DNA of 64,000 bases, taken from positions 6,948 to 70,947 of the forward strand of contig CABSLV010000008.1 of assembly GCA_902478645.1 (NCBI GenBank), given 5' to 3'. Positions 24,053 to 33,309 of this stretch are shown piece by piece. The DNA is from an uncultured Flavobacteriales bacterium. Lineage in GTDB: Bacteria; Bacteroidota; Bacteroidia; Flavobacteriales; UBA1820. Each line of letters opens with the position of its first letter. The stretch's first letter is position 1. The translations under genes were made by a program, and so were the position numbers. The notes under the pieces are model-generated. The model was not told the DNA's origin and made no database searches. It saw only the letters and a list, made by a program, of their open reading frames with translations.

Positions 24053-26467
24053 ATGATAGAACTGGACAAATTGTCATTGCAGCAATTCCTTTCGGGGGAT
24101 TCGGAGATCATTCCCATCATGACCTCCAACGAGGAAGACGACGGCACAGCCACCGATGAGACTTATCCGTCGGTATTGCCGCTGCTCCCGCTGCGCAACA
24201 TGGTGCTCTTTCCCGGGGTCATCATGCCGGTGAGCGTAGGACGTCCTTCGAGTATCCGACTGGTGGAGGACTGCGAACGTCAGGGCGGTATCCTGGCTGT
24301 CTCGACCCAAACGGATGCCCGGGTGGAAAACCCCGAGCAGAAAGACATTTACAGAACAGGCGTGGTAGCGCGCATCCTCAAAATGTTCAAGATGCCCGAC
24401 GGCAGTTATACGGTCATCCTGCAGGGTCGCCGCCGGATGGAGGTGGAAGCCGTCGTGGCAAACGATCCGTACCTGCGCGCCTCGATCGTGATGAAGGACG
24501 AGGCGGAAGAGGACACCGAGTCTTCGGAATTCGTCGCACTGCTGGACGAGATCAAGGACACGATGCGCAAACTCTCTTCGGAAAACGCCAACCTGTCTTC
24601 CGAGATGCTCTTTGCCATGGAGAACATCCGCAACCGCCGCTACCTGATCAATTTCATCTCGGCCAACATATCTCTGCCGGTCGAACAGAAATACGAACTG
24701 TTGAGCCTGGACGACGTCCGTCAGCGTGGCCTCACCGTACTGCGTTTTCTCAACTTCGAACTCAAACGCGCCGCCCTGCGCAACGACATTCAGTCCAAGG
24801 TGCGCGAGGACCTCGACCAACAGCAGCGCGAGTACTTCCTGCACCAGCAGATGAAGACCATCGCCGAAGAACTCGGCGGCACATCGGCCGAGAGCGAGAT
24901 CGAAGACATGCGCGAGAAGGCCAAAACCAAAAAATGGAACGAGGACGTCGCCCGTATCTTTGACAAGGAATTGGGAAAACTCCAGCGGATGAACCCGCAG
25001 ACCCCGGACTACTCCGTACAGCGGAACTACCTGGAACTGATGCTCGACCTGCCGTGGAACGAGTTTTCCAAAGACCGTTTCGACCTTGCACGCGCTGCCC
25101 GCATCCTCGACCGCGACCACTACGGACTGGAAGACGTCAAAAAACGTATCCTCGAATACATGGCCGTGCTCAAGCTCAAGGGCGACATGAAGGCTCCGAT
25201 CCTGTGTCTGTACGGCCCTCCGGGGGTAGGTAAGACATCCCTGGGGCGTTCCGTGGCCGAAGCCTTGGGACGGAAGTACGTGCGTATCTCCCTAGGCGGG
25301 TTGCGCGATGAAGCCGAAATACGCGGCCACCGCAAGACCTACATCGGGGCCATGCCCGGACGGATCATCCAGTCGGTCAAGAAAGCCGGCGTGTCCAACC
25401 CGGTATTCGTCCTGGACGAGATCGACAAACTCTCGGTCGGCATACAGGGCGACCCTTCGTCGGCCATGCTGGAAGTGCTCGACCCCGAGCAGAACAATAC
25501 GTTCTACGACAACTTCCTCGAAACGGGTTACGACCTCTCCCGGGTGTTGTTCATCGCTACGGCCAACAACCTTTCGACCATTCAGCCGGCGCTGCTGGAC
25601 CGGATGGAGATCATCGAAATGAACGGTTACACCCTCGAGGAAAAGGTTCAGATCGCCCAGCGCCATCTGCTGCCCAAACAGCTTCAGGAGCACGGGATGA
25701 AACGCCACCCGATCACCCTGTCGGATCAGGTGCTCCAGCGGATCATCGACGGGTACACCCGTGAAAGTGGTGTGCGCCAGTTGGACAAGAAGATCGCCCA
25801 GATCGTCCGCCACTGCGCCAAACAGTATGTTACCCACGAAAAATACGATCCGGACATCTCGTTCGAGCAGGCGCAGAAGATTCTGGGTATTCCCCGCGAG
25901 TCGGACAAATACGAGACGATCGACACGCCGGGAGTGGTTACGGGACTGGCCTGGACGTCGGTAGGCGGCGATATTCTCTACATCGAGTCCACCAAGTTCA
26001 AGGGCAAGGGCGAACTCACCATGACCGGAAACCTGGGCAACGTGATGAAAGAATCGGCCACCATTGCCCTGCAATACATCAAGTCGCACGCCGCCCAGTT
26101 CGGCCTGGACGAGGAGGAGATCGCCAAGTACAACCTGCACGTGCATGTGCCGGAAGGTGCTACGCCGAAAGACGGGCCTTCGGCGGGCATCACGATGCTC
26201 ACCTCGCTGGTGTCGGTGCTCACCGGGCGGAAGGTAAAACCGTCGATCGCCATGACGGGCGAGATCACCCTGCGCGGGAAGGTGCTGCCGGTAGGGGGCA
26301 TCAAGGAAAAGATCCTGGCTGCCCGCCGGGCCAACATCACCGACATCATCCTGTGCGAGGACAACCGCAAGGACATCGAGGATATCCGCGAGGATTACCG
26401 CAAGGGTATGACCTTCCACTACGTCAAAAAAATGGACGAAGTAATACCCCTGGCTCTGGAAAATTGA
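24053..26467 (+). CDS. lon: ATP-dependent protease La (Lon)
   Basis: An 804-residue cytoplasmic AAA+ serine protease that degrades misfolded and regulatory proteins. Domains in order: LON substrate domain (about 40-240, starting LPLLPLRNMVLFPGV), coiled helical region, AAA+ module (Walker A GPPGVGKTS near 388, Walker B FVLDEIDKL) and C-terminal protease domain with the catalytic Ser in PKDGPSAGI near 709 and Lys near 752. The N-terminus has about 35 extra acidic residues before the LON domain. Its promoter looks sigma-54-dependent, which is unusual for this gene. Confidence 0.97.
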   Translation: MIELDKLSLQQFLSGDSEIIPIMTSNEEDDGTATDETYPSVLPLLPLRNMVLFPGVIMPVSVGRPSSIRLVEDCERQGGILAVSTQTDARVENPEQKDIYRTGVVARILKMFKMPDGSYTVILQGRRRMEVEAVVANDPYLRASIVMKDEAEEDTESSEFVALLDEIKDTMRKLSSENANLSSEMLFAMENIRNRRYLINFISANISLPVEQKYELLSLDDVRQRGLTVLRFLNFELKRAALRNDIQSKVREDLDQQQREYFLHQQMKTIAEELGGTSAESEIEDMREKAKTKKWNEDVARIFDKELGKLQRMNPQTPDYSVQRNYLELMLDLPWNEFSKDRFDLARAARILDRDHYGLEDVKKRILEYMAVLKLKGDMKAPILCLYGPPGVGKTSLGRSVAEALGRKYVRISLGGLRDEAEIRGHRKTYIGAMPGRIIQSVKKAGVSNPVFVLDEIDKLSVGIQGDPSSAMLEVLDPEQNNTFYDNFLETGYDLSRVLFIATANNLSTIQPALLDRMEIIEMNGYTLEEKVQIAQRHLLPKQLQEHGMKRHPITLSDQVLQRIIDGYTRESGVRQLDKKIAQIVRHCAKQYVTHEKYDPDISFEQAQKILGIPRESDKYETIDTPGVVTGLAWTSVGGDILYIESTKFKGKGELTMTGNLGNVMKESATIALQYIKSHAAQFGLDEEEIAKYNLHVHVPEGATPKDGPSAGITMLTSLVSVLTGRKVKPSIAMTGEITLRGKVLPVGGIKEKILAARRANITDIILCEDNRKDIEDIREDYRKGMTFHYVKKMDEVIPLALEN

Positions 26468-26515
26468 GTATTTTTGTCACTTAAGACAAAATATCACGTA
26501 CCAACGTAGCAGAGC

Positions 26516-28381
26516 ATGAAGTACACCCTGCGCCTTTTCAAGAATCTGGGGCATTTCAAAAAACTGATAGCCGGAACGGTCGTATTCAACATACTGACCG
26601 TTCTTTTTACGCTCCTGTCCACCTATGCCCTGATCCCGGTGCTGAGCCTCATTTTCGGCGAGACCGAAAAAGTCTATGAGAAACCGGCTTGGATCATCGA
26701 CGGGGTAAGCGTGCTGGAAAGCCAGGGCGCCGAAGGGGTGAAGGATTACCTCACCCAGCTGTACAACTACCAGGTAACCTACTGGATGGACCATTACACA
26801 CTGGCCACGGTGTTGTTCTGGGTATGCTTCACCGGGTTTATGCTCTTCGTGCTCAAGAACGTCTCGCGGTATTTCGCCGGGCTGTTCCTCTCGTACATCA
26901 ACATCGGCATCGAACAGCGGCTGCGTAAACAGATCCACGACAAAATCTTGGCGCTCAACCTGTCGTTCTTTTCGGAAAAACGCAAGGGCGACCTGCTCTC
27001 GCGCATCACCTCGGACGTAACGGAAGTGCAATGGGCCATCTTTTCCTCGCTCTCGCGTACGATACAGGACCCGCTGATGGTCATCGGTATTCTGATCTCG
27101 CTGATCGTCCTCAGCCCCAACCTGACGGTATTCATCGTCATCCTGCTGCCGTTTACCGCCTATGCCATCACGCGGATCTCCAAGTCGCTCAAGGAACCTT
27201 CGAAAAAGGCGCGCAAGAAATACGGCGTGCTGCTCTCCCTGGTGGAGGAAGACCTCACCGGGCTGAAGGTCATCAAGTCGTACAACGCCTCGCGGCTTTC
27301 CAAGAAGCGTTTCGATGGGGTGAACGACGAGTATTCCGACCAACTGGCCCGCATCTCGCGCCGCCGCGAACTGGCCTCTCCCTTGTCTGAAATGATCGGT
27401 TCGGCCATCATCATCTCCATCATGGGATACGCCGGGGTGCTCATCATGAAGGATGCCAGCCTGACGGCTTCGGTGTTCATCACCTACCTGGCACTCTTTT
27501 ACCAGATCCTCCAGCCGACCAAGAATATCGCCCTGGCCATTGCGGACATCAAACGCGGTGAGGCAGCTGCCCAACGCATCTACGAAGTCATCGATACGCC
27601 GATAGCTATCACCGACGCCCCGCATGCGGTGCAAAAGTCCACGTTCGACCGTTGCATTGAATTCCGCGACGTGCATTTCCGCTATCCCGACGGGGAAAAG
27701 GAAGCTATTCAGGGATTTTCGCTGTCGGTACCCAAGGGAAAGACCATTGCCATCGTCGGACAGTCGGGCAGTGGCAAATCGACCCTTACGAACCTGATCT
27801 GCCGTTTCTACGACGTAACCGGGGGAAGCATCGCCATCGACGGCCACGACATCCGGGACATCCGCCTGTCCGACCTTCGGGGGCTTTGCGGACTGGTAAC
27901 CCAGGAGTCGCTCCTGTTCAACGACACGATCCGCAACAACCTGCTGCTGGGAAAACCCGATGCGACGGACCAGGAGATCCTCCAGGCGGCACAGGTAGCC
28001 AACGCCATGGAATTCATCGAAAGACTTCCCGAGGGGTTCGATACGAACATCGGCGATGCCGGCCTGCGGCTCTCCGGCGGACAGCGCCAACGTCTGTGCA
28101 TAGCCCGGGCGGTGCTCAAGAATGCGCCCATCCTGCTCTTGGATGAGGCGACCTCGGCTCTGGACACCGAAAGCGAAAAACTGGTGCAGAATGCCCTGGA
28201 AAACCTCATGAGCGCACACACGAGTTTTGTGGTGGCACACCGCCTTTCTACCATTCAGAACGCCGACCTGATCGTGGTGATGAGCCAGGGGAGAATCATC
28301 GAACAGGGTACCCACGAACAACTGCTGGCTTTGGGAGGAATGTACGCCAAGTTGATCCACATGCAGTCGTTCGAAAACTGA
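26516..28381 (+). CDS. ABC exporter, MsbA-like half transporter
   Basis: A 621-residue fusion of a six-helix transmembrane domain (about 1-340) and an ATPase domain (about 370-621). ATPase signatures: GQSGSGKST (Walker A), LSGGQRQR (signature), ILLLDEATSALD (Walker B) and the H-loop AHRLSTI. It is the type that forms homodimers to flip lipid A, other lipids or drugs. The first periplasmic loop is long (about 50-100). It begins 48 nt after lon but is not clearly in the same operon. MsbA is the likeliest identity by length and sequence, but other lipid or drug exporters cannot be excluded. Confidence 0.88.
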   Translation: MKYTLRLFKNLGHFKKLIAGTVVFNILTVLFTLLSTYALIPVLSLIFGETEKVYEKPAWIIDGVSVLESQGAEGVKDYLTQLYNYQVTYWMDHYTLATVLFWVCFTGFMLFVLKNVSRYFAGLFLSYINIGIEQRLRKQIHDKILALNLSFFSEKRKGDLLSRITSDVTEVQWAIFSSLSRTIQDPLMVIGILISLIVLSPNLTVFIVILLPFTAYAITRISKSLKEPSKKARKKYGVLLSLVEEDLTGLKVIKSYNASRLSKKRFDGVNDEYSDQLARISRRRELASPLSEMIGSAIIISIMGYAGVLIMKDASLTASVFITYLALFYQILQPTKNIALAIADIKRGEAAAQRIYEVIDTPIAITDAPHAVQKSTFDRCIEFRDVHFRYPDGEKEAIQGFSLSVPKGKTIAIVGQSGSGKSTLTNLICRFYDVTGGSIAIDGHDIRDIRLSDLRGLCGLVTQESLLFNDTIRNNLLLGKPDATDQEILQAAQVANAMEFIERLPEGFDTNIGDAGLRLSGGQRQRLCIARAVLKNAPILLLDEATSALDTESEKLVQNALENLMSAHTSFVVAHRLSTIQNADLIVVMSQGRIIEQGTHEQLLALGGMYAKLIHMQSFEN

Positions 28382-28403
28382 CCGGATATCCCTCTCTGAA
28401 ACC

Positions 28404-28445
28404 AAAACAAAGAAAGACGCTGTCGATAGCGTCTTTCTTTGTTTT
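28404..28445. terminator. bidirectional intrinsic terminator
   Basis: An 18-bp perfect stem (AAAACAAAGAAAGACGCT) with a 6-nt loop, bounded by A and T runs, between the convergent ABC exporter and NlpE-like genes. Confidence 0.88.
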
Positions 28446-28468
28446 GAAGCCTGTATTTTGAAGAGTCG

Positions 28469-28897
28469 TTATTTATCCTTTTTCGTCAAGACATAACGGT
28501 CGGCTATCGCACCGGTGATCACGTTTTTATCACCGTCCAAGTGGCGAAGACTCCCCTGCTCGATCCGGTAATACTGCCGATGCCCGTTTTCGGATTGTAC
28601 GGCCAGCAGCGTATCGTTCTCCTGGAAGAACCGCCCTTCTTCCTCGAAAGAAGTTTCCCGGTCGATGTACACCATCCGCAGATGGAATATACTGTCCTCC
28701 GAAAGGGTCAGAGTCGTTTCGATACCCGGGCAGTCGGCTCCCGGAAGCGTGCCGGTATAGGTGCCGAAACATGTTTCCTTGGCCGGGACAAGTTTTGCAG
28801 CGGGGACTACCTGCGGAGAGGAAGTCTGCTCGTCGGAACATCCGCCGCACAACAGAACGGCACAGAATGCAAAAAGCAAGTGTTTTGTTATCTTCAT
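28469..28897 (-). CDS. NlpE N-terminal domain lipoprotein
   Basis: A 142-residue lipoprotein (signal peptide ending LLCGGC, Cys20) with one NlpE N-terminal beta-barrel domain: FGTYTGTLPGADCPGIETTL, then EEEGRFFQENDTLLAV. NlpE proteins sense copper or envelope stress and carry a CxxC; here the first Cys is Gly (G53-A-D-C56), so the redox or metal pair is broken. An unpaired Cys43 occurs nearby. It has its own promoter and lies downstream of nothing else. Confidence 0.8.
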   Translation of the reverse strand: MKITKHLLFAFCAVLLCGGCSDEQTSSPQVVPAAKLVPAKETCFGTYTGTLPGADCPGIETTLTLSEDSIFHLRMVYIDRETSFEEEGRFFQENDTLLAVQSENGHRQYYRIEQGSLRHLDGDKNVITGAIADRYVLTKKDK

Positions 28898-28925
28898 GGC
28901 TTTCTATGAGGTTTTGTATACTTGC

Positions 28926-28933
28926 CAAAAGTA
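28926..28933 (-). promoter_or_regulatory. -7 box for the NlpE-like gene
   Basis: Minus-strand TACTTTTG, 28 nt before the ATG at 28897. Confidence 0.5.
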
Positions 28934-29038
28934 GAGTTTTATATCCTTGGGCGGGGGAGTTTTTATGTTCTTTTTTGCGCTTGACCAGGGGATTTTTGTG
29001 AAAAACTCCCTTTGCTACCCCTCTGAAAGTCCGATGGA

Positions 29039-31162
29039 TCAGAAAAGACTGGTCTGACCCTCTTGCGGCGCGGTGTTTTTCTCCTCGGCGAGGGGCTCGT
29101 CTTCCTGCATCTGCGAGGACGCCGAACCTTCGGTGCCGATCAGAGCATAGAGTTGAGTTTCCGAGATGACCTTCACGCCGAGTTTCTCCGCTTTCTGCGC
29201 TTTGGCCGGACCCATCGCTTCGCCGGCCACCAGGTAATCGGTCGAAGCCGAAACGGACGATACGTTGCGTCCTCCGTGGCGTTCGATGAGTTCTTTGAGC
29301 TCCTCGCGCGCGATGGAAAACTTGCCCGACACCACCAGCGACAGACCGCTCAAGGCGCCGCCTTGTCCGCCGATATTCCCCCTCTTCTCTACTTCCATCC
29401 GCACTCCACAATCTTTCAAACGGGCAATGATCTCCCGGTGTTCCGGCCGGGAGAAAAACTCGAGAATACTGTCCGCTATCTTGTCGCCCACTTCGTCCAC
29501 GCGGAGCAACTCCTCGCGCGAAGCCGCCATGAGCGCCTCCATCGAACCGAAATAGCGGGCTATCTTGCGGGCCGTGGTATCGCCCACGTAACGGATGCCG
29601 ATGGCAAAGAGCACCTTTTCAAACGGGATGCGTTTCGAGGCTTCGATGGCCTGAAGCAGGCGTTCGGCCGAGCGTTTCTGAAAGGAGCGCGTACCGGAAG
29701 CATCGGTGAGCCCGTGGATATCCTCGTAGCGCAGGGCGTATAGGTCGGCGTAGTTCCTGACCAGTCCCTTGTCCACCAGCAGGCTCACGTTTTGTTCCCC
29801 GAGCGATTCGATGTCCATCGCTTTGCGCGAGGCGAAATGCTCGATGCGTCCTTTTACCTGCGGGGGGCAATGGTCTTCGTTGGGGCAGTAATGGTTGGCT
29901 TCGCCCTCGGTGCGCACCAAAGGCGTCCCGCAAGCCGGGCAAAGGTGGATGTACTGCGTGGGATGTGCATCGGCGGGACGGCGGGAGCGGTCCACTCCGA
30001 CGATCTTGGGGATGATCTCCCCGCCCTTTTCCACCAGCACCGTATCGCCGATGCGCAGGTCCAGTTTTTCGATCTGGTCGGCGTTGTGCAGCGTAGCCCG
30101 CTGGACGGTGGTGCCGGCCAATAGTACCGGACGGAGGTTGGCCACCGGGGTGATGTTGCCGGTGCGTCCTACCTGGTAGGAGATGCTTTCGAGTACGGTG
30201 GCCGCTTGCTCGGCCGAAAACTTGTACGCAACGGCCCAGCGGGGCGATTTGGCCGTATAACCCAGACGCGCCTGCTGGCTTTTGTCGTTGACCTTGATCA
30301 CGATGCCGTCGGTCTGGTACGGCAGGGTGAATCGTTGGGTGTTCCACTGGTCGATGTAGGCGTAGATATCGTCCATCGTATGGGCCAAACGGCTGTATAC
30401 AGGCACTTTGAACCCCCATTGGCGCGCTTTTTCCAGCCCGTCCCATTGGGTGGGGATGTGGATATGGTCTTCCACCACGTAATACAGCAGGCACTCCAAG
30501 TGCCGGGAGGCTACTTCGGCGCTGTCCTGGAGTTTGAGCGTGCCGGAGGCCAGGTTGCGGGGATTGGCGTAGAGCGGTTCGCCGTCGATGTCGCGCTGGC
30601 GGTTGATTTTTTCAAATTCGGCGATCGGCAGGATGACTTCTCCCCGGATGTCGAACAGGTCGGGATAGTCCGTCCCCTTCAGGCGCAGGGGAATGCTGCG
30701 GATGGTGCGGGCGTTGGCCGTGATGTCGTCGCCCTGCACGCCGTCCCCCCGGGTTTCGGCGCGGAACAGGCGGCCATGTCGGTAGGTGAGGCTGATCGAG
30801 GCACCGTCGTACTTGAGTTCCAGGACATATTCCACCGGTTGATCCGGCCCCAGTTCCTTGCGTACGCGCCGGTCGAAATCCTCCAATTCTTCCCGGGAAT
30901 ACGTATTGTCCAGGGAGTACATCCGCGAACGGTGGCGTACGGTGTCGAACACGCGGGTTACCTCCCCTCCTACCCGCCGGGTGGGCGAATCAGGGTCGTC
31001 GAACTCGGGGTACTGCTTTTCCAGATCGGCCAGATGGTGGAGGCGCTCGTCGAATTCCCGGTCGGAGATGGTCGGCGAGTCCAGGACGTAGTACCTGTAA
31101 TTATGTTCGTTGAGCTGTTCGCGCAGCGATTCAATCTCGGCTTTGGCCTCTTGGGGTGTCAT
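29039..31162 (-). CDS. ligA: NAD-dependent DNA ligase
   Basis: Seals nicks in DNA using NAD+. The 707-residue protein has the adenylation domain with the catalytic Lys in ELKYDGASISL, an OB fold (GRTGNITPVANL), a four-Cys zinc finger (CPACGTPL, then CPNEDHCPP), helix-hairpin-helix repeats and a C-terminal BRCT domain (LVVSGKFSIAREELKELI). A polar tail of about 35 residues follows the BRCT. The frame extends upstream to 31285, but the ATG at 31162 gives the standard N-terminus. Confidence 0.97.
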   Translation of the reverse strand: MTPQEAKAEIESLREQLNEHNYRYYVLDSPTISDREFDERLHHLADLEKQYPEFDDPDSPTRRVGGEVTRVFDTVRHRSRMYSLDNTYSREELEDFDRRVRKELGPDQPVEYVLELKYDGASISLTYRHGRLFRAETRGDGVQGDDITANARTIRSIPLRLKGTDYPDLFDIRGEVILPIAEFEKINRQRDIDGEPLYANPRNLASGTLKLQDSAEVASRHLECLLYYVVEDHIHIPTQWDGLEKARQWGFKVPVYSRLAHTMDDIYAYIDQWNTQRFTLPYQTDGIVIKVNDKSQQARLGYTAKSPRWAVAYKFSAEQAATVLESISYQVGRTGNITPVANLRPVLLAGTTVQRATLHNADQIEKLDLRIGDTVLVEKGGEIIPKIVGVDRSRRPADAHPTQYIHLCPACGTPLVRTEGEANHYCPNEDHCPPQVKGRIEHFASRKAMDIESLGEQNVSLLVDKGLVRNYADLYALRYEDIHGLTDASGTRSFQKRSAERLLQAIEASKRIPFEKVLFAIGIRYVGDTTARKIARYFGSMEALMAASREELLRVDEVGDKIADSILEFFSRPEHREIIARLKDCGVRMEVEKRGNIGGQGGALSGLSLVVSGKFSIAREELKELIERHGGRNVSSVSASTDYLVAGEAMGPAKAQKAEKLGVKVISETQLYALIGTEGSASSQMQEDEPLAEEKNTAPQEGQTSLF

Positions 31163-31231
31163 GGCGGATGCGTTTTTTTTCAGCGGACGAAATTTACAAA
31201 ATGATTTGCAATGCCCGGGAAAATCTTCCGC

Positions 31232-31279
31232 CAAAAAGGCGACAAGTCGGGCGGCCGTAGGCTGTCCGACTTGTCGCCT
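31232..31279 (-). terminator. intrinsic terminator of the LRR lipoprotein gene
   Basis: A 14-bp perfect stem (AGGCGACAAGTCGG / CCGACTTGTCGCCT) with a 15-nt loop, followed on the minus strand by a T5 run. It lies 16 nt beyond the LRR gene stop and upstream of ligA. Confidence 0.8.
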
Positions 31280-31294
31280 CAACACATTTGTATA

Positions 31295-33148
31295 TCACTC
31301 CACCAGCCGGTAGTCGATCGAGATAGTGTTTTCCCCGTAGGTCCAACTATCAGAGGTAAAATCGAGTGGAATTGCGTCGTTGCCGAACCACGCTGTAACG
31401 GGGAGTACTGCTCCGTCGCCCGGGTTGTTAGGACATTGGAAAGTGTTTAGTGCCGTATTTTTACTTATATCCAGCGTGGTCAGTTGATTGTTGGAGCAAC
31501 TCAAAGTTGTCAATGCCGTACAACCGCTCACGTCCAGCAAGGTCAGTTGATTGTCATTGCAATGCAAATCCGTCAGTGCCGTGTTTTGGCTCACGTCCAG
31601 CGCTTTCAACTTGCTATTACGGCAATATACTACCTTCAAGGTTGTACAACCGCTCATATCCAACAAAGTCAATTGATTGTCGTAGCAAACCAAATGCCTC
31701 AGCAACGTATTTTGGCTTATATCTAGGGAAGTCAGTTGATTGTTGTAGCAAAATAAAACTTCTAATGCCGTATTCCTGCTTATATTCAATGCACGTAACT
31801 GATTCCTAGCACACCCCAATGTATCCAAGAGCATATTTTGACTCACGTCCAGCGAGGTCAGTTGATTGTCGTAACAACTCAAACTTTTCAATGCCGTACA
31901 GCCGCTCACGTCCAGCGAGGTCAGTTGATTGTCCCTGCAATCCAGATACGTCAGCGCTGTGTTTTGGCTCAAATCTACCGCCGAGACTTCTTGCGAGGGA
32001 AACGAGAGGTATTCCAAGGCCGCAAAGTATTCGATCCCGGCTAGGGTTTTGATCTTCGGCTCCGTGGGTCCCGGTGCGGGAATGTCGATCCGCGTGATCT
32101 TCTCTACGTCCTGACGGTGGATCGTCGATCCGTCCCACTCCGGAGCTTTGATCCCTTCCGTTTTCAACAGTTCTACGATATACGAGCGGAATACTTCATC
32201 CGGGATCGTTATTCCCGGTTGTGCCACTCCTTCGTCTCCTTCCCCTTCCGTCCAGTCCGTTACTCCCGTCTCTACCGACAAACTGTTACGGCTCAATGTA
32301 ATGGTGAAGATGGATTTGTAACCCGCCTGGAGCGTTATCGGCTTCGTAGTGGTAAACAGGTATTTCTCCTCTCCAAGGCCGATCTCTATCAGCTCTGCCC
32401 CCGAAGCGATCTCCTGCGGATAAACGATGGCTGATACGCCGGTGAGTTTCTCCCCTCCCGCGGCAAGCGAAAATGTACCGTGAGCGATTACGTCCTCTTT
32501 TGTTTCATCCGTCTGGCACGCTTTGCTCGACAGATGTACTTTTCCCGAAGTCTTTACTCCCTTTATCGTGATCGTGGCTTCGGTGAGTTCTTCCAATGTC
32601 AGTCCTTCTCCGGCTTTCAACTCGATCTCCATCTTGGAGAGCATGTGCGAAAACTGAAGGTGTACGGCCGCTGTCCCTGCCGAAACACCGCTGGCGGAGG
32701 CCATCAGCAAGTCACTTCCTTTGTAGGCGCTTTCCTGGCGCTGATCCGTGGCTGCACGGTGTACTCTATAACCTTCTCCATCTAGAGCCGATGACGATAC
32801 ATAGGGGTGGTATGCGTAGAAGTCCAGTTTTTCGCCGTCTTGGGGATATTGCGCCGTGGTGCTGGTCTGCCAGCCCGAAGAGGTCAGAGAAAACGACAGG
32901 TTGTCCCCGTAGTTTCCTGTTCCTTGCAAGATCCCCGGTGTTCCCGAGGTCCACTTTACCAAATATAGCCCCAATACGTCGCCTTGTTCGAATGAATTGT
33001 CCGTAGCACGTGTATATACGTTCAAGCTGGCGCTGATGCGGATCGGCAAATCTTCCGACTGCGTTTCCATTTTACTACAGCCCGACAAAAAAATCATCCC
33101 TGCTATCCCGGCAAGGATCTTCCCATAAGAGCAGTGTTTTCTCTTGAT
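31295..33148 (-). CDS. fimbrillin-like/LRR surface lipoprotein, start codon uncertain
   Basis: A surface lipoprotein of about 617 residues. It has a signal peptide with lipobox IFLSGC, then a fimbrillin-family-like (Mfa/FimA-type) beta-sandwich region (about 30-310: YAYHPYVS, HLQFSHMLSKMEIELKAG), then an LRR domain with nine 21-residue units of the type LDCRDNQLTSLDVSGCTAL, and a C-terminal cap. No in-frame ATG exists before the signal peptide. The only upstream starts are a TTG at 33316 inside the divergent gene and GTG/TTG codons that give implausible N-termini. 33148 marks an ATC codon just before the basic n-region (KRKHCSYGK). Likely an adhesin or pilus-associated protein. Confidence 0.7.
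   Translation of the reverse strand: MKRKHCSYGKILAGIAGMIFLSGCSKMETQSEDLPIRISASLNVYTRATDNSFEQGDVLGLYLVKWTSGTPGILQGTGNYGDNLSFSLTSSGWQTSTTAQYPQDGEKLDFYAYHPYVSSSALDGEGYRVHRAATDQRQESAYKGSDLLMASASGVSAGTAAVHLQFSHMLSKMEIELKAGEGLTLEELTEATITIKGVKTSGKVHLSSKACQTDETKEDVIAHGTFSLAAGGEKLTGVSAIVYPQEIASGAELIEIGLGEEKYLFTTTKPITLQAGYKSIFTITLSRNSLSVETGVTDWTEGEGDEGVAQPGITIPDEVFRSYIVELLKTEGIKAPEWDGSTIHRQDVEKITRIDIPAPGPTEPKIKTLAGIEYFAALEYLSFPSQEVSAVDLSQNTALTYLDCRDNQLTSLDVSGCTALKSLSCYDNQLTSLDVSQNMLLDTLGCARNQLRALNISRNTALEVLFCYNNQLTSLDISQNTLLRHLVCYDNQLTLLDMSGCTTLKVVYCRNSKLKALDVSQNTALTDLHCNDNQLTLLDVSGCTALTTLSCSNNQLTTLDISKNTALNTFQCPNNPGDGAVLPVTAWFGNDAIPLDFTSDSWTYGENTISIDYRLVE
31424..31977 (-). repeat. nine tandem LRR repeats, 63-bp period
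   Basis: The LRR part of the lipoprotein gene consists of nine 63-bp units encoding x-L-x-C-x-x-N-Q-L-T-x-L-D-(V/I)-S. Units starting SGCTAL and S(Q/R/K)N(T/M)xL alternate irregularly. The near-identical DNA could allow copy-number change by recombination. Confidence 0.85.
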
Positions 33149-33202
33149 TTCAAAATTATGTTTTTGAGTGCTTACAACAATAATAAGAAGTTTTTGAAAC
33201 AA

Positions 33203-33210
33203 CAAAAATA
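33203..33210 (-). promoter_or_regulatory. candidate -7 box for the LRR lipoprotein gene
   Basis: Minus-strand TATTTTTG in a markedly AT-rich gap. If used, transcription starts near 33197, downstream of every in-frame TTG or GTG, leaving only ATT or ATC start codons for the lipoprotein. Confidence 0.35.
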
Positions 33211-33309
33211 GCGAGTATTTATTTTCCTCAAAAAGAAACACGTGAGAAAAGAATAATCTAAATACAAAACTAACAACAAAAAAGCTATTTTTACGATACA
33301 CAAAAACAT

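Noticed and set aside
23847..24056. 69-codon ORF upstream of lon
   Set aside because: It runs through the sigma-54 site and leader structure, overlaps the lon start and has no recognisable features.
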